A stretch of 64,000 nucleotides of DNA from Bog-756 sp049517675 (GCA_049517675.1 JBEKRV010000004.1:1-64000), one strand, 5' to 3'. Shown: positions 16,494-26,415, counted from the stretch's first letter. Program-made: numbers and translations. Notes: a model not told the origin generated them from the letters alone.

Positions 16494-18782
16494 TCAGCCG
16501 GCCCGCACCGCCAGCGGACGGGCGCTCTTCCCCCAATCGGAGATGGCGGTCGGGAGGCTGGGTCCGATGTCGGACGGATCGGTGGGCCGCGCGTAGAGGT
16601 ACCCCTGGGCCAGATGGCAGTTCCGGATGGCCAGTTCGACCGCCTGACCGGGACGCTCGATGCCCTCGGCCACGACCTCGAGCCCGAGTGTGCGTCCGAG
16701 GGCCACGATGGCTTCGACGATGGCCCGGTCGTCCGGGTCGGTCTCGAGGTGCTCGATGAAGCTGCGGTCGATCTTGAGTGCCTCGACCGGCAGCTTCTTC
16801 AGGTAGCTGAGGGACGAGTACCCGGTGCCGAAGTCGTCGATGGCCAGATGGACCCCCCGATCGCGCAGGGTCCGGAGGATGGCGATGGCCGCCGGAGGGT
16901 CCCGCAGCACGGCGCCCTCGGTGATCTCGAGATAGAGCTGGTCCGGCGGCAGGGCGGTCTCGTCGAGGATCGAGGAGACCAATTCGGCGAAGCCGTCCTC
17001 GGCCAGCTGCTGGGGGGAGATGTTGACCGACACCGTGGGCAGGGGGCCCGGCACGCCGCGGTCGAGCCGGTCGGCCACCCACGACGATCCCTGGCGGCAC
17101 GACTCCCGCAGGACCCACGTCCCGAGGTCCACGATGAGACCGCACTCCTCGGCCAGGTCGATGAACTCCGACGGCGGGAGCAGGCCGCGTTCGGGGTGCT
17201 GCCAACGGACCAGGGCCTCGGTGCCGACGACGGTGAGCTGGTCCAGGTCGACGAAGGGCTGGTAGTGCATGACCAGCTGGGACTCCTGGATGGCCCGGTG
17301 CAGCTCGTTCGAGGTCCGCAGGCTGTGTCCGGCGATGTCGTCGTCGTGCTCTGCGAACACGACGTAGCGGCCGGGCCCGGACCGCTTGGCCTGGTACATG
17401 GCGATGTCGGCGCTCCGCAGGAGCAGGGACGGGAGCATGGTGGCCGACGTGGACAGCGCGACGCCGATGCTCAGGGTCACGAACTGATCGAGCCCGCCCT
17501 CGTGGATCGGGGTGGCCATCGACCTCCGGAGCCGGTTGACGACCTCGATCACCTCGTCCTCGCCCGCCACCTCGCACAGCACGGTGAACTCGTCACCCCC
17601 GAACCGGGCCAGGAAGTCCCCGGGGCGGAGTGCGCCCTGCAGCCGTTGGCCGACATGGCGGAGGAGGCGGTCACCGGCGTCGTGCCCGATCCCGTCGTTG
17701 ACCATCTTGAACCGGTCGACGTCGAGGAACAGCAGCGCGATGTGCCTTCCGTTCGTCTCGGCGCGTTCCAGGGCGACATCGAGGTGCTCCATGAAGAGCA
17801 TCCGGTTGGGCAGCCCGGTGAGCGTGTCGGTGACCGCGCCGAGGGCCAGCTCCTCGCGCAACGCCCGCCGCTCGGTGATGTCCTCCACCTGGCCGACCAG
17901 GAACTGGGGCTGGCCCAGCGGATCGCGGACCACCGAACCGTTGACGGCCGCCCACACCACGTGTCCGTCGGCATGGAGGTAGCGCTTCTCGTAGAAGATG
18001 CGGTCGTGCGGGTTGGACAGCACGTCGCCGACGGCCCCCTCGGTGACGTCGCGGTCGTCCGGGTGGGTCAGGTCCCGCAGGTACGCGCCGACCAGGGCCC
18101 CGGGCGCATAGCCGAGGATCTCCCCGAAGGCCTTGTTGACCTCGAGGAACCTCCCGTCGAGGTCCAGCTTGGTGATCCCGATCGGCGCCTGGTCGAAGAG
18201 GCGGTGGATGCTGGAGGCGCTCTCGGCGAGCTCACCCTGGGCCAGGGCGTACCGGTGCATCCCCCAGGCGATCGCCTCACCGAGCAGGACACAGATGGGG
18301 ACCACGTAGATGGCCGACCCCACCCCGATGGACGAGACCCTGCCCGGTGTCCCGATCAGGGGCACCAGGTAGGCGGCGACGAACAGCGGGGCGAGCCGGA
18401 GCGCCGTCCACCGGGGCAGACTGAGCCCGATCAGGGCGAAGATGAGCATGTATCCCACGGCGAAGTCGAAGGCGTTCCGCTCGGCGTAGACGTAGGCCAG
18501 GTCCAACGAGACGAAGGCGAACGGCACGACGGTGAGCACGGCCCACCGTCCCATCCGCTCCCAGGGGGCCCACCAGGCCGCGATCCCGGAGCCCACGGTG
18601 GACAGGCCCAGGACCAGGACCGGGATCCTCGAGTAGGAGCCGGGGGCTGCGAATTCGGAAGACGTGAACAGGACGCCCGACACGATGAGGGCGAGGGACG
18701 CGATGCGTCCGACCAAGACCCTGTTCAGCGTCCCGTCGTCCTCTGATTCGATCGCATCCGGCGACGAGATCCATTGCACCAC
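16494..18782 (-). CDS. Membrane PAS-GGDEF-EAL cyclic-di-GMP protein
   Basis: 762 residues. About six membrane segments lie in residues 25-180, followed by a PAS domain (about 190-305; FDQAPIGITKLDLDGRFLEVN), a GGDEF domain with intact FGGDEF (395-399) and an EAL domain with EAL at 522-524, DDFGTGYSS and KIDRSFI. Both the diguanylate cyclase and phosphodiesterase signatures look complete, so either or both activities are possible, gated by the PAS sensor. The start is weak: two adjacent GTG codons (18782, 18779), with GGAGG too far upstream. Convergent with the NlpC/P60 gene. Confidence 0.85.
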   Translation of the reverse strand: MVQWISSPDAIESEDDGTLNRVLVGRIASLALIVSGVLFTSSEFAAPGSYSRIPVLVLGLSTVGSGIAAWWAPWERMGRWAVLTVVPFAFVSLDLAYVYAERNAFDFAVGYMLIFALIGLSLPRWTALRLAPLFVAAYLVPLIGTPGRVSSIGVGSAIYVVPICVLLGEAIAWGMHRYALAQGELAESASSIHRLFDQAPIGITKLDLDGRFLEVNKAFGEILGYAPGALVGAYLRDLTHPDDRDVTEGAVGDVLSNPHDRIFYEKRYLHADGHVVWAAVNGSVVRDPLGQPQFLVGQVEDITERRALREELALGAVTDTLTGLPNRMLFMEHLDVALERAETNGRHIALLFLDVDRFKMVNDGIGHDAGDRLLRHVGQRLQGALRPGDFLARFGGDEFTVLCEVAGEDEVIEVVNRLRRSMATPIHEGGLDQFVTLSIGVALSTSATMLPSLLLRSADIAMYQAKRSGPGRYVVFAEHDDDIAGHSLRTSNELHRAIQESQLVMHYQPFVDLDQLTVVGTEALVRWQHPERGLLPPSEFIDLAEECGLIVDLGTWVLRESCRQGSSWVADRLDRGVPGPLPTVSVNISPQQLAEDGFAELVSSILDETALPPDQLYLEITEGAVLRDPPAAIAILRTLRDRGVHLAIDDFGTGYSSLSYLKKLPVEALKIDRSFIEHLETDPDDRAIVEAIVALGRTLGLEVVAEGIERPGQAVELAIRNCHLAQGYLYARPTDPSDIGPSLPTAISDWGKSARPLAVRAG

Positions 18783-18961
18783 CGGGTATCGACCACGCCT
18801 CCGGGAAGCTTGAATGCACCCGCTGGCTACTGATTACCGTGGTTCCTGGTCAAAGAGGTCACCGTCCGTCCGGCGCACCCCGGCCACGGAGGACCGGTCC
18901 GCGCTGTACCGTGCGCAGGTCGGTCCCGCGGCCGGCATCGACCGCACGAGGAGTCACGACC

Positions 18962-20353
18962 ATGAGCCCCTTTCCCTACGCCGACCGCGTACCCGTCCAC
19001 CGCACGCTCCCCGAACGCGGCCTCCCCCGGGACGAGGTCCTCGGGATCCTGCGGTCGATGGCCGTCGAGGAGGACCGCTCCTGGGAGACCGGCAAGTGCT
19101 CGGGCACCATGTACTGCGGCGACCACGACCACTACGCCTTCTTGAACGAGGCCTTCTCCCTCTTCTCGCACGTCAACGCGCTCCAGCGGGACATCTGCCC
19201 GAGCGCCACCCGGTTCGAGGCCGAGATCATCGCCATGACGCTCGACCTGCTGCACGGCGAGTCGGTGACGGGCTCGGAGCCGGTCGGCCTGGTCTCCTCG
19301 GGGGGGACCGGCAGCATCTGCCACGCGATCCTGGCCTACCGGGACCGTGCCGCGGCCAGTGGCGGCTCCCTGCGACCGAACGTCATCAAGCCGGAGACGG
19401 CGCACCCCGCGTTCGACAAGGCCTGCCACCTGTTCGGCGTCGAACTGCGCACGGCCCCGGTCGACCCGGTGACCACCCAGGTGGACCTCGAGTGGGTCGC
19501 CGGCGCGGTGGACGGCGGGACCGTCGCCCTCATCGGGTCGGCCTGCAATTACGGCTACGGCACCGTCGACCCGATCGAGTCCCTCTCCGACATCGCCCTC
19601 GAGCACGGCATCGGACTCCACGTCGACGGCTGCCTCGGCGGATGGATCCTCCCCTTCGGCCAGGAGCTCGGCTACGACGTGCCCCTCTTCGACTTCCGGG
19701 TGCCGGGCGTCACCTCCATCTCCGCCGACACCCACAAGTACGGATACGCGCTGAAGGGGACCTCGGTGCTCACGTTCCGGGACAAGGCCCTGCGCAACGC
19801 CCAGTACTTCTTCAATACCGACTGGAGCGGCGGCAAGTACTGCTCGCCGGGCATGGACGGGTCCCGTTCGGGGGGCCTCCTGGCCGCCACCTGGGCCTCG
19901 ATGATCCAGCTCGGTCGCGAGGGCTACCGCGGCTACGCCGAGCAGATCTTCGCCACGTCGGCGACCATGCAGGAGTCGGTCCGGGCCCACCCCCAGCTCC
20001 GCATCCTCGGGAGCCCGACCTTCCTGTTCAGCTTCACCTCCGACGAGTTCGACATCTACCACGTCAACGACTTCATGCGCGAACGGGGATGGCGCTTCAA
20101 CGGGCAGCAGTACCCCAACGCGCTGCACATGGCGGTCACCCGGCCCCAGACCCGGCCGGGCGTGGCGGACGCCTTCGCCGCCGATCTGGCCGATGCCGTC
20201 GTGTACGCGTCCGAGCACGCGTCCGAGGCACCCCGATCGGGCGCCGTCTACGGCGGTGTGGCAGGCGGCATGACCGACGAGGCCGACGAGTTCATCCGGC
20301 TGATGATGAGCGAGATGATGGACCAGCAGCAGGCCATCCCCGAGGATGCCTGA
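18962..20353 (+). CDS. PLP-dependent decarboxylase/lyase, group II (SPL-like)
   Basis: 463 residues. The fold-type I PLP signature ISADTHKYGYALKG places the Schiff-base lysine at Lys259, with HVDGCLGGW (Asp and His contacts) about 50 residues earlier and SSGGTGSI for phosphate binding. This pattern fits group II decarboxylases and sphingosine-1-phosphate-lyase-like enzymes rather than transaminases. A Cys-rich CSGTMYCGDHDHY near residue 43 is unusual. The ATG has GAGGAG about 10 bases upstream. It is followed 48 bases later by an FGGY kinase on the same strand, so the two probably form an operon. Substrate unknown. Confidence 0.75.
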   Translation: MSPFPYADRVPVHRTLPERGLPRDEVLGILRSMAVEEDRSWETGKCSGTMYCGDHDHYAFLNEAFSLFSHVNALQRDICPSATRFEAEIIAMTLDLLHGESVTGSEPVGLVSSGGTGSICHAILAYRDRAAASGGSLRPNVIKPETAHPAFDKACHLFGVELRTAPVDPVTTQVDLEWVAGAVDGGTVALIGSACNYGYGTVDPIESLSDIALEHGIGLHVDGCLGGWILPFGQELGYDVPLFDFRVPGVTSISADTHKYGYALKGTSVLTFRDKALRNAQYFFNTDWSGGKYCSPGMDGSRSGGLLAATWASMIQLGREGYRGYAEQIFATSATMQESVRAHPQLRILGSPTFLFSFTSDEFDIYHVNDFMRERGWRFNGQQYPNALHMAVTRPQTRPGVADAFAADLADAVVYASEHASEAPRSGAVYGGVAGGMTDEADEFIRLMMSEMMDQQQAIPEDA

Positions 20354-20401
20354 CCGGGCGCCCCGGCTCGCCGCCGGGCACGGCCGCCGCCGCCGGCGTC
20401 G

Positions 20402-21979
20402 ATGACCACCGGCCTGGGAGGGCCACGGGAGGACCGCTGGGTCCTCGCCGTCGATCTCGGCACCGGCGGGCCCAAGGTGGGCCTGGTGTCGCTCAGCGGG
20501 GTGATCGCCTGCACGGAGCACCTGCCCGTCCCCACCGATCTCGGCACCGACGGGCAGGCCACCCAGGACGCCGGACTGTGGTGGGACCTCATCCGCGGCG
20601 CGGCCCGGCGGGCCGTCGACTCCGGCGTGGTCCGGGCCGATCGCATCGTCGCCGTCTCGTGCACCGGCCAGTGGGCCAGCACCGTCCCCGTCGACGTCCA
20701 CGGGGTGCCCGTCGGCGCGTGCCAGCTCTGGTCGGACACCCGGGGAGGCCCCCACGCCCGGCGGGTCGTCGGCGGGCCGGTGGCCGGGTACGCCCCGCTG
20801 GCCGCGGTCCGATGGATCCGCCACAGCGGAGGGGCGCCGTCGACGTCGGGGGCCGACCCGATCGGACACATCCTGCACCTCGAGCACGACGAACCGGAGG
20901 TGGCCCGCGCCGCACGCTGGTACCTGGAACCGGTCGACTACCTGTCGATGCGCTTCACCGGGACGGCCGCGGCCACCCCGGCGTCGATGGCCGGTGCCTG
21001 GCTCACCGACAACCGGGTCGCCGACCCGGTGGCGTACGACCCGGTGCTGGTGGCGGCGGCCGGCGTCCCGGCCGGCAAGCTCCCGCCCCTGCGGCCGACC
21101 GCGAGCGAGATCGGAACCGTGCTCCCCGAGGTGGCGGACGACCTCGGACTGCCCCGCGGGGTGGTCGTCGTGGCCGGCACGCCCGACCTCCACTCCGCGT
21201 GCGTCGGCTCGGGCTCGGTCCTCCCCTTCGAACCCCACGTCGCCATCTCCACCACCAGCTGGGTCAGTTGCCCGTTCCCGAAGAAGAAGACCGACCCCGT
21301 CCACCAGATGGCGACCGTCCCCGGGATCCTGCCCGGGCTGCGACTGGTGGCCAACAACCAGGAGTCGGGCGGAGGCGCACTGGACTGGCTCCGCGGCTGC
21401 CTGGACGGGGAGCGCGTCGACGGAGCGGGACCCACCCCCTTCGACGAGCTCACGACCCTGGCCGGCTCCGCTCCCCCGGGGAGCGGTGGGCTCCTGTTCA
21501 CCCCGTGGCTCGCCGGTGAGCGGTCGCCGATCGACGACCGCCGGGCGCGTGCCGGCTTCCACAACCTGTCCCTGCGTACGACCCGGGCCGAGATGGTCCG
21601 ATCCGTCATGGAGGGGGTCGCACTCAACTCGCGTTGGTTGGCCCGGGCCGTCGAACGGTTCGTCGGCCGCCCCCTGGGCACGGTTCGGGCCATCGGGGGC
21701 GGCGCCACCTCGTCGCTGTGGTGCTCCATCTTCGCCAGCGTGCTCGACCGCCCGGTGGAGCAGATGGACCAGCCCGTCCTGGCCAACCTGCGCGGAGCGG
21801 CGCTGATCGCCGGCCTCTCGCTCGGGGCGGTCTCGCCACCCGAGCTCCGCTCCCTGGTCCCGGTGGCCGAGACCCACCTACCGGAGCCCGGTGCGGTCGC
21901 CGTCTACGACCGGCTGTCCGCGGAGCTCCCGGCGTTCTACAAGGCGCAGAAGGGGATGTTCGCCCGACTGGCACGCTGA
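20402..21979 (+). CDS. FGGY-family carbohydrate kinase (xylulokinase-like)
   Basis: 525 residues, the usual FGGY length. The N-terminal ASKHA phosphate loop VLAVDLGTGGPKVGLV near 14-29, the SCTGQWAS substrate segment, and the C-terminal IGGGATSSLWCSIFASVL adenosine motif are all present, as in xylulokinases and related sugar or polyol kinases. The stretch PFPKKKTDP between domains is unusual. No ribosome-binding site is clear before the ATG, so translation may be coupled to the decarboxylase. Partner context suggests a pathway on a phosphorylated polyol or long-chain base, but the sequence does not show which. Confidence 0.8.
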   Translation: MTTGLGGPREDRWVLAVDLGTGGPKVGLVSLSGVIACTEHLPVPTDLGTDGQATQDAGLWWDLIRGAARRAVDSGVVRADRIVAVSCTGQWASTVPVDVHGVPVGACQLWSDTRGGPHARRVVGGPVAGYAPLAAVRWIRHSGGAPSTSGADPIGHILHLEHDEPEVARAARWYLEPVDYLSMRFTGTAAATPASMAGAWLTDNRVADPVAYDPVLVAAAGVPAGKLPPLRPTASEIGTVLPEVADDLGLPRGVVVVAGTPDLHSACVGSGSVLPFEPHVAISTTSWVSCPFPKKKTDPVHQMATVPGILPGLRLVANNQESGGGALDWLRGCLDGERVDGAGPTPFDELTTLAGSAPPGSGGLLFTPWLAGERSPIDDRRARAGFHNLSLRTTRAEMVRSVMEGVALNSRWLARAVERFVGRPLGTVRAIGGGATSSLWCSIFASVLDRPVEQMDQPVLANLRGAALIAGLSLGAVSPPELRSLVPVAETHLPEPGAVAVYDRLSAELPAFYKAQKGMFARLAR

Positions 21980-21984
21980 CCGGT

Positions 21985-22016
21985 CCGGCCGCGGTGCGCA
22001 GGGCCGCAGCGGCCGG
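21985..22016. terminator. Bidirectional hairpin terminator
   Basis: CCGGCCGC (21985-21992) pairs perfectly with GCGGCCGG (22009-22016) between the convergent kinase and GGDEF-EAL genes. Confidence 0.45.
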
Positions 22017-22039
22017 GGTGGATCCGGATCAGGCTCCGC

Positions 22040-23869
22040 TCACGAGTGGCTCGACACCGGTTCGGCGCCGGTCAGCGACAGGAGGTGGGGCGGCTGTGGG
22101 CGTCCGAGCAGGAAGCCCTGCACCTCGTCGCACCCCATGGCACCGACCGCCTGCAGCTCGTCCTCCGTCTCGACACCTTCGGCCACCACGATGATCCCGA
22201 GGGTGTGGGCCAGGTCGATCACCGTCTGGATGATCGTCCCGTCGTGGCCCACCTCACCCAACGACGCCACGAAGCTCCGGTCGATCTTGAGGCGGTCGAT
22301 GGGCATGCCCTGCAGGTACAGGAGGGAGGAGTAACCGGTGCCGAAGTCGTCGAGGGCCAGGTGGACGCCGAGGTCGCGCACGCGCTGCATGGTGGTGCCG
22401 ATCTGAGCGATGTCCACGACCAGGTCGGTCTCGGTGACCTCGAGCACGAGGTGCGACGGATCGAGGCCGGAGCCGTCCAGTGCGTCCTGCACGTCGTCGT
22501 AGAAGTCGGGGTCCTGGAGCTGGCGGGCGGACACGTTGACCGACATGGTCATGTCCGACAGGCCGCGGCCCCGGGCCTGCCACTCGTGGCACTGGAACGT
22601 CGCCTCCTCGAGCACCCAGCGGCCCACCGGGATGATCTGCCGGCTGCGCTCGAGCATCGGCACGAACTCGGACGGCGGGACGCTGCCGAGCTCGGGATGG
22701 GCCCAACGGAGGAGGGCCTCCGCACCCACCAGGCCGCCCGCCCGCCCACCGGCGATCCTGAAGAGCGGCTGGTAGTGCAGGCCGAGCTCGCCCCGGCCGT
22801 GGGCGACCCGCAGCTCGTCGGCCAGTTGGCCCTCGCGTCGGTACTCGGCACCGATCGACGTGTTGTACATCTCGAAATGGGCGGGGCCGCTCCGCTTGGC
22901 CTGGTACATGGCGGCGTCGGCCTGGGCCAGGCAGATGTCCGGGTCCGCTTCGGGCGGGACCTGGGTGATGCCGATGCTCACCGAGCTGTGCAGCTCCCGG
23001 TCGCCGACCGGGACCGGCGCCCGCATGGTCTGGTGGATCCGCTCCGCCAACGACTGGGCCGCGACCGTGGGATCCTCCAGGTCCTCCGCCAGGATCACGA
23101 ACTCGTCCCCTCCGAGGCGCGCCACGGTGTCCGAGGACCGGACCAGTGCGAGGAGGCGCTCGGCCACGGCCACCAGCAGGCTGTCCCCCGCCGAGTGTCC
23201 GAACCGGTCGTTGATGGCCTTGAAGTTGTCGAGGTCGAGGAAGAGGAGCATCGGTCGCTGACCCGAGCGGGTCGCGCCCAGGGCGGCCCGTCGCAGGCGA
23301 TCGGCCAGCAGGGTGCGGTTCGGGAGCCCGGTCAGTTCGTCGTGCAGCGCCTGGTGGGAGAGGTTCGCCTGCTCCTTGCGCAGACGCTCCTGGAGGACGC
23401 TGCGGGTCTCGTCGAACGCCCGGACCGTCCGCACCAGGCCGCCGTCGCAGCTGAGGCGGACGACCGCACAGGCCATCTCCACCAGATCCTGTCCCGAGCC
23501 CAGACGGGCGCCCTCCTCCCAGAGCACGGCCGAGCACAGGTCCCTCCAGTGCAGGTAGCCCTTCACCGCCATGCCCAGGTCGACCTCCATCAGGACCACC
23601 TGTTGACCCTGGCGGGAGAGCGTCAACTCCTCCTCGGCGGAGGCCACCTCGTCGGTGGCCAGCCACCGGCCGATCAGCGCGGTGCCCAGCCGGGAGGAGG
23701 CGAACGCCTCGGTACGGAGGAACTCGGGGAACCGGGACGCCACCTGCGTGCCGATCTCGTCGGCGCGGGCGGCCAGTGCCTGACCCAACGCCACGCGGTC
23801 GGGCCCCGGGCCGTCCGTCGGGGCAGCGTGTCCCACGTCGGGACCATCGGGTACGGGGCGATCTCCCAT
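22040..23869 (-). CDS. Soluble GGDEF-EAL cyclic-di-GMP protein
   Basis: 609 residues, no membrane segment. Residues 1-165 form a helical N-terminal part of unknown type (a possible sensor). The GGDEF domain has LGGDEF at 253-257 and ALHDELTGLPNRTLLADRL ahead of it; the EAL domain has EAL at 384-386, LALDDFGTGYSS and LKIDRSFV. Both catalytic signatures are intact. A GTG at 23872 immediately precedes the chosen ATG; neither has a good ribosome-binding site. The second GGDEF-EAL hybrid of the window, it differs from the membrane one by lacking PAS and transmembrane parts. Confidence 0.85.
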   Translation of the reverse strand: MGDRPVPDGPDVGHAAPTDGPGPDRVALGQALAARADEIGTQVASRFPEFLRTEAFASSRLGTALIGRWLATDEVASAEEELTLSRQGQQVVLMEVDLGMAVKGYLHWRDLCSAVLWEEGARLGSGQDLVEMACAVVRLSCDGGLVRTVRAFDETRSVLQERLRKEQANLSHQALHDELTGLPNRTLLADRLRRAALGATRSGQRPMLLFLDLDNFKAINDRFGHSAGDSLLVAVAERLLALVRSSDTVARLGGDEFVILAEDLEDPTVAAQSLAERIHQTMRAPVPVGDRELHSSVSIGITQVPPEADPDICLAQADAAMYQAKRSGPAHFEMYNTSIGAEYRREGQLADELRVAHGRGELGLHYQPLFRIAGGRAGGLVGAEALLRWAHPELGSVPPSEFVPMLERSRQIIPVGRWVLEEATFQCHEWQARGRGLSDMTMSVNVSARQLQDPDFYDDVQDALDGSGLDPSHLVLEVTETDLVVDIAQIGTTMQRVRDLGVHLALDDFGTGYSSLLYLQGMPIDRLKIDRSFVASLGEVGHDGTIIQTVIDLAHTLGIIVVAEGVETEDELQAVGAMGCDEVQGFLLGRPQPPHLLSLTGAEPVSSHS

Positions 23870-24047
23870 CACCCGTCATATCGGCCGCGAGGCAGGGCAA
23901 CTTGACCCGCAACAGGGATTGCACCTGGCCGACCGAAACACGCATTGCACCCGGGTCACGGGCGGGGTGGGACCCGTCGGCCGGCCGGCCGCGCCGTCTC
24001 CGCACGGCACTGCCTAGGGTGGCGGCAGTCGACCGGAGGAGTGGGGA

Positions 24048-25016
24048 ATGAAGGCAGCGGTGTACTACGAGACGGGCGGGCCGGACGTGTTCCGCTACGA
24101 GGACGTGCCCGACCCGGTATGCGGGCCGGGCGAGGTCCTCGTCCGGGTGGAGGCGGTGAGCATCGAGGGCGGCGACACGTTGAACCGGCTCCGCGGCGAG
24201 CTGAACCGGGTCCCCCATATCGTGGGCTACCAGTGCGCCGGCGTCGTGGCGGAGGTGGGTGCCGGTGTCGACGACCTTGCCGAGGGCGACCGGGTGGTCA
24301 CCGTGGGGGTCGACGGGTCCCACGCCGAGCTGCGGGTGGCCGGTCGGTCCTTCTGCTGGAAGATCCCGGACGGGGTGCCCACCGAGCAGGCGGCCTGCGT
24401 GCCGGTCCCGTTCGGCACGGCCGACGACTGCCTGTTCGAGTTCGGACGGCTGCAGGCCGGCGAGACCGCTCTCGTCCACGCCGGCGCCAGCGGCGTGGGG
24501 ATCGCCGCCATCCAGCTGGCCAAGCGGGCGGGGGCCCGCGTCGTGGCGACGGCGTCCTCTCCGGAACGCCTGGAGCGTCTCGCCACGCTGGGCCTCGATC
24601 ACGGCATCGACTACACGTCGACCGACTTCGTGGACGAGGTCCGGCGGTGGACCGACGGGCGGGGGGCCGACGTCATCGTGGACTCGGTCGGGGGTTCCAA
24701 CCTCCAGAGGAGCCTCCAGTGCCTGGCCTACCGCGGCCGGTGCGTGAGCTTCGGTGATGCCGGGAGGGAGACGTCGTCGATGCTCGACATCTCGACGATG
24801 CGGGCGAACAACCAGACCCTGGTGGGCTACTTCCTCGGAGCCGAGCTGTTCCTCGGCACCCGGGCCCACGCCATGATCGCCGGCCACCTCGAGGACATCG
24901 CGGCCGGGCGCCTCCAGGTCGTCATCGACCGCCGGTTCGCCCTCGAGCAGGCCGGCGAGGCGCACGCCTACATCGAGAGCCGGCACGCCTTCGGCCGGGT
25001 CCTCCTCGTCCCGTGA
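24048..25016 (+). CDS. Zinc-free MDR (quinone oxidoreductase-like) alcohol dehydrogenase family
   Basis: 322 residues. The GroES-like N-terminal half (PGEVLVRVEAVSIEGGD, VGYQCAGVVAEVG) is followed by a Rossmann domain with HAGASGVGIAAIQLAKRAG. No zinc-binding Cys cluster is present, so it belongs with NADPH:quinone reductases of the medium-chain superfamily. DYTST and VDSVGG are typical late motifs. The start has GGAGGAG upstream. It overlaps the GNAT gene by 4 bases (GTGA), so the two are translationally coupled. Confidence 0.85.
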   Translation: MKAAVYYETGGPDVFRYEDVPDPVCGPGEVLVRVEAVSIEGGDTLNRLRGELNRVPHIVGYQCAGVVAEVGAGVDDLAEGDRVVTVGVDGSHAELRVAGRSFCWKIPDGVPTEQAACVPVPFGTADDCLFEFGRLQAGETALVHAGASGVGIAAIQLAKRAGARVVATASSPERLERLATLGLDHGIDYTSTDFVDEVRRWTDGRGADVIVDSVGGSNLQRSLQCLAYRGRCVSFGDAGRETSSMLDISTMRANNQTLVGYFLGAELFLGTRAHAMIAGHLEDIAAGRLQVVIDRRFALEQAGEAHAYIESRHAFGRVLLVP

Positions 25017-25501
25017 TCATCCGGCCGGCCACGCCCGACGACGTCCCCGTCCTGGTGGGACTCGTCCACGACCTCGCCGCCTACGAGCACGAGCCGGACG
25101 CCGTGGAGGTGGACGAGGCCATGCTGGCCGACGCACTCTTCACCGGGTCGCCCGTCGTGTTCGCGTCGGTGGCCGACGACGCCGGCGAGGTGGTGGGGAT
25201 GACGATCCACTTCCTCAATTTCTCGACGTGGACCGGCCGGGTCGGCATCTTCGTGGAGGACTTCTACGTCCGTCCCGAGCACCGCGGGCGGGGCGTCGGC
25301 CGGGCCCTCTTCGCCGAACTCGCCCGCACGGCCCGGTCGCGTGGCTACGCCCGGATGGACTGGTCGGTGCTCGACTGGAACGAGACCGCGCTCGGCTTCT
25401 ACCGCTCGATCGGTGCCCGTCCGATGACCGGATGGACCGGCTACCGGCTCGACGGCGACGGACTCGCCGAGCTCGGTCGGCCCGGCGGCGGGGACGGCTG
25501 A
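25013..25501 (+). CDS. GNAT-family N-acetyltransferase
   Basis: 162 residues from a GTG that overlaps the upstream stop. The acetyl-CoA-binding motif A is RGRGVGRALFAELAR near 93-107, with VEDFYVRPEHRG before it and DWSVLDWNETALGFYRSIGA after it. This arrangement resembles the diamine/spermidine acetyltransferase branch of GNATs. The acceptor substrate is not determined. Confidence 0.85.
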   Translation: MIIRPATPDDVPVLVGLVHDLAAYEHEPDAVEVDEAMLADALFTGSPVVFASVADDAGEVVGMTIHFLNFSTWTGRVGIFVEDFYVRPEHRGRGVGRALFAELARTARSRGYARMDWSVLDWNETALGFYRSIGARPMTGWTGYRLDGDGLAELGRPGGGDG

Positions 25502-25555
25502 GGCAGATCGCCGAGGGGACGGGCGACGAGCCGCGGGTCCGCCCGGCGGTCGGGT

Positions 25556-25588
25556 GTCGGACAGCCGGCGGTCGGACAGCCGGCGGTC
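25556..25588. repeat. Short tandem repeat, 15-base unit
   Basis: GTCGGACAGCCGGCG occurs twice in a row (25556-25570, 25571-25585), reaching the stop codon of the minus-strand gene. Confidence 0.7.
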
Positions 25589-26408
25589 AGATGGTGAAGG
25601 CCAGGTTGGCGACCAACTGGCCGCCGAGTGCCCGGTCGCCGGTGAACACGACGACGTCCTCGGGATCGACCCCCGGGTCGTGGCGACCGCCGGTGAGCCT
25701 GAGGAAGTGCATGGCGGGCAACTCGATCCCCACCGTGGGCGCTTCGTCGAACCCGTCCACCAGCGACGCCCGTTCACCCACCTCGACCAGGTAGGTCCGG
25801 GCGGACGTCCCGGTCAGGTCGATCCGCACCCGTGCCCCCTCGGGCATGTGGGCCCGGCGACCGACGATGTAACCGATCCCGGTGGCCACCTCGTCGAGAG
25901 CCGAGTCCATGTCCTCGACCGACTCGCGTCCGCCCTTCCCGAGGGCGAACCGGATGTCCTGCTCGTGGAGGTAGCAGTCGTAGTGCCGGATGCGCATGAA
26001 CCGCCCGTAGGTCTCGTCCTTCCCCGCCGGTGTCCACGACGGAGCGTCGAATGCCTCCTGGTCCATCGCCCCGAGCTCGGCCAACCTCCGGGTCGTCACG
26101 TCCTCCAGCCGGGCCAGCATCCCGGGGCCTGGGGTCCCCCGCAGCGACTCCACCCACACCTCGTTCGCCTCGGCGATCGGGTTCTTCATGTGGGACAGGT
26201 GCGAGATGTCGACTGCCGGCAGTGGCTCACCGAGGAGCCCGGCCTCGACCCCGATGACGTGGCTCACCACGTCGCGGACGCTCCAACCCGGCAGGCAGGT
26301 CGGGGTGTCCCACTCCCCGGGGGTCAGGGGTGCGCACACGTCGGCGATCTGGCGGTACTCGTTCGCCAGGAGATCGACGGTGGCCTGCTTGTCCAGGTAG
26401 GTCGGCAC
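25587..26408 (-). CDS. Mycothiol-dependent maleylpyruvate-isomerase-type (DinB-like) protein
   Basis: 273 residues. The DinB-like four-helix N-terminal domain has WSVRDVVSHVIGVEAGLLGE (one metal-type His) and RIRHYDCYLHEQDIR (two more His), the pattern of the MDMPI family that uses a metal and mycothiol. A C-terminal domain of about 90 residues (after 180) follows, like those of mycothiol-dependent enzymes. The GTG start lacks a ribosome-binding site but has TACGGT 7 bases upstream. The reaction is unknown; a transferase or isomerase role with mycothiol is family knowledge. Confidence 0.78.
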   Translation of the reverse strand: MPTYLDKQATVDLLANEYRQIADVCAPLTPGEWDTPTCLPGWSVRDVVSHVIGVEAGLLGEPLPAVDISHLSHMKNPIAEANEVWVESLRGTPGPGMLARLEDVTTRRLAELGAMDQEAFDAPSWTPAGKDETYGRFMRIRHYDCYLHEQDIRFALGKGGRESVEDMDSALDEVATGIGYIVGRRAHMPEGARVRIDLTGTSARTYLVEVGERASLVDGFDEAPTVGIELPAMHFLRLTGGRHDPGVDPEDVVVFTGDRALGGQLVANLAFTI

Positions 26409-26415
26409 GTGGCCC

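Noticed and set aside
18827..21877. A 1016-codon minus-strand open frame opposite the decarboxylase and kinase
   Set aside because: GC-rich antisense frames stay open by chance. The plus-strand genes have intact family motifs; this frame has none.
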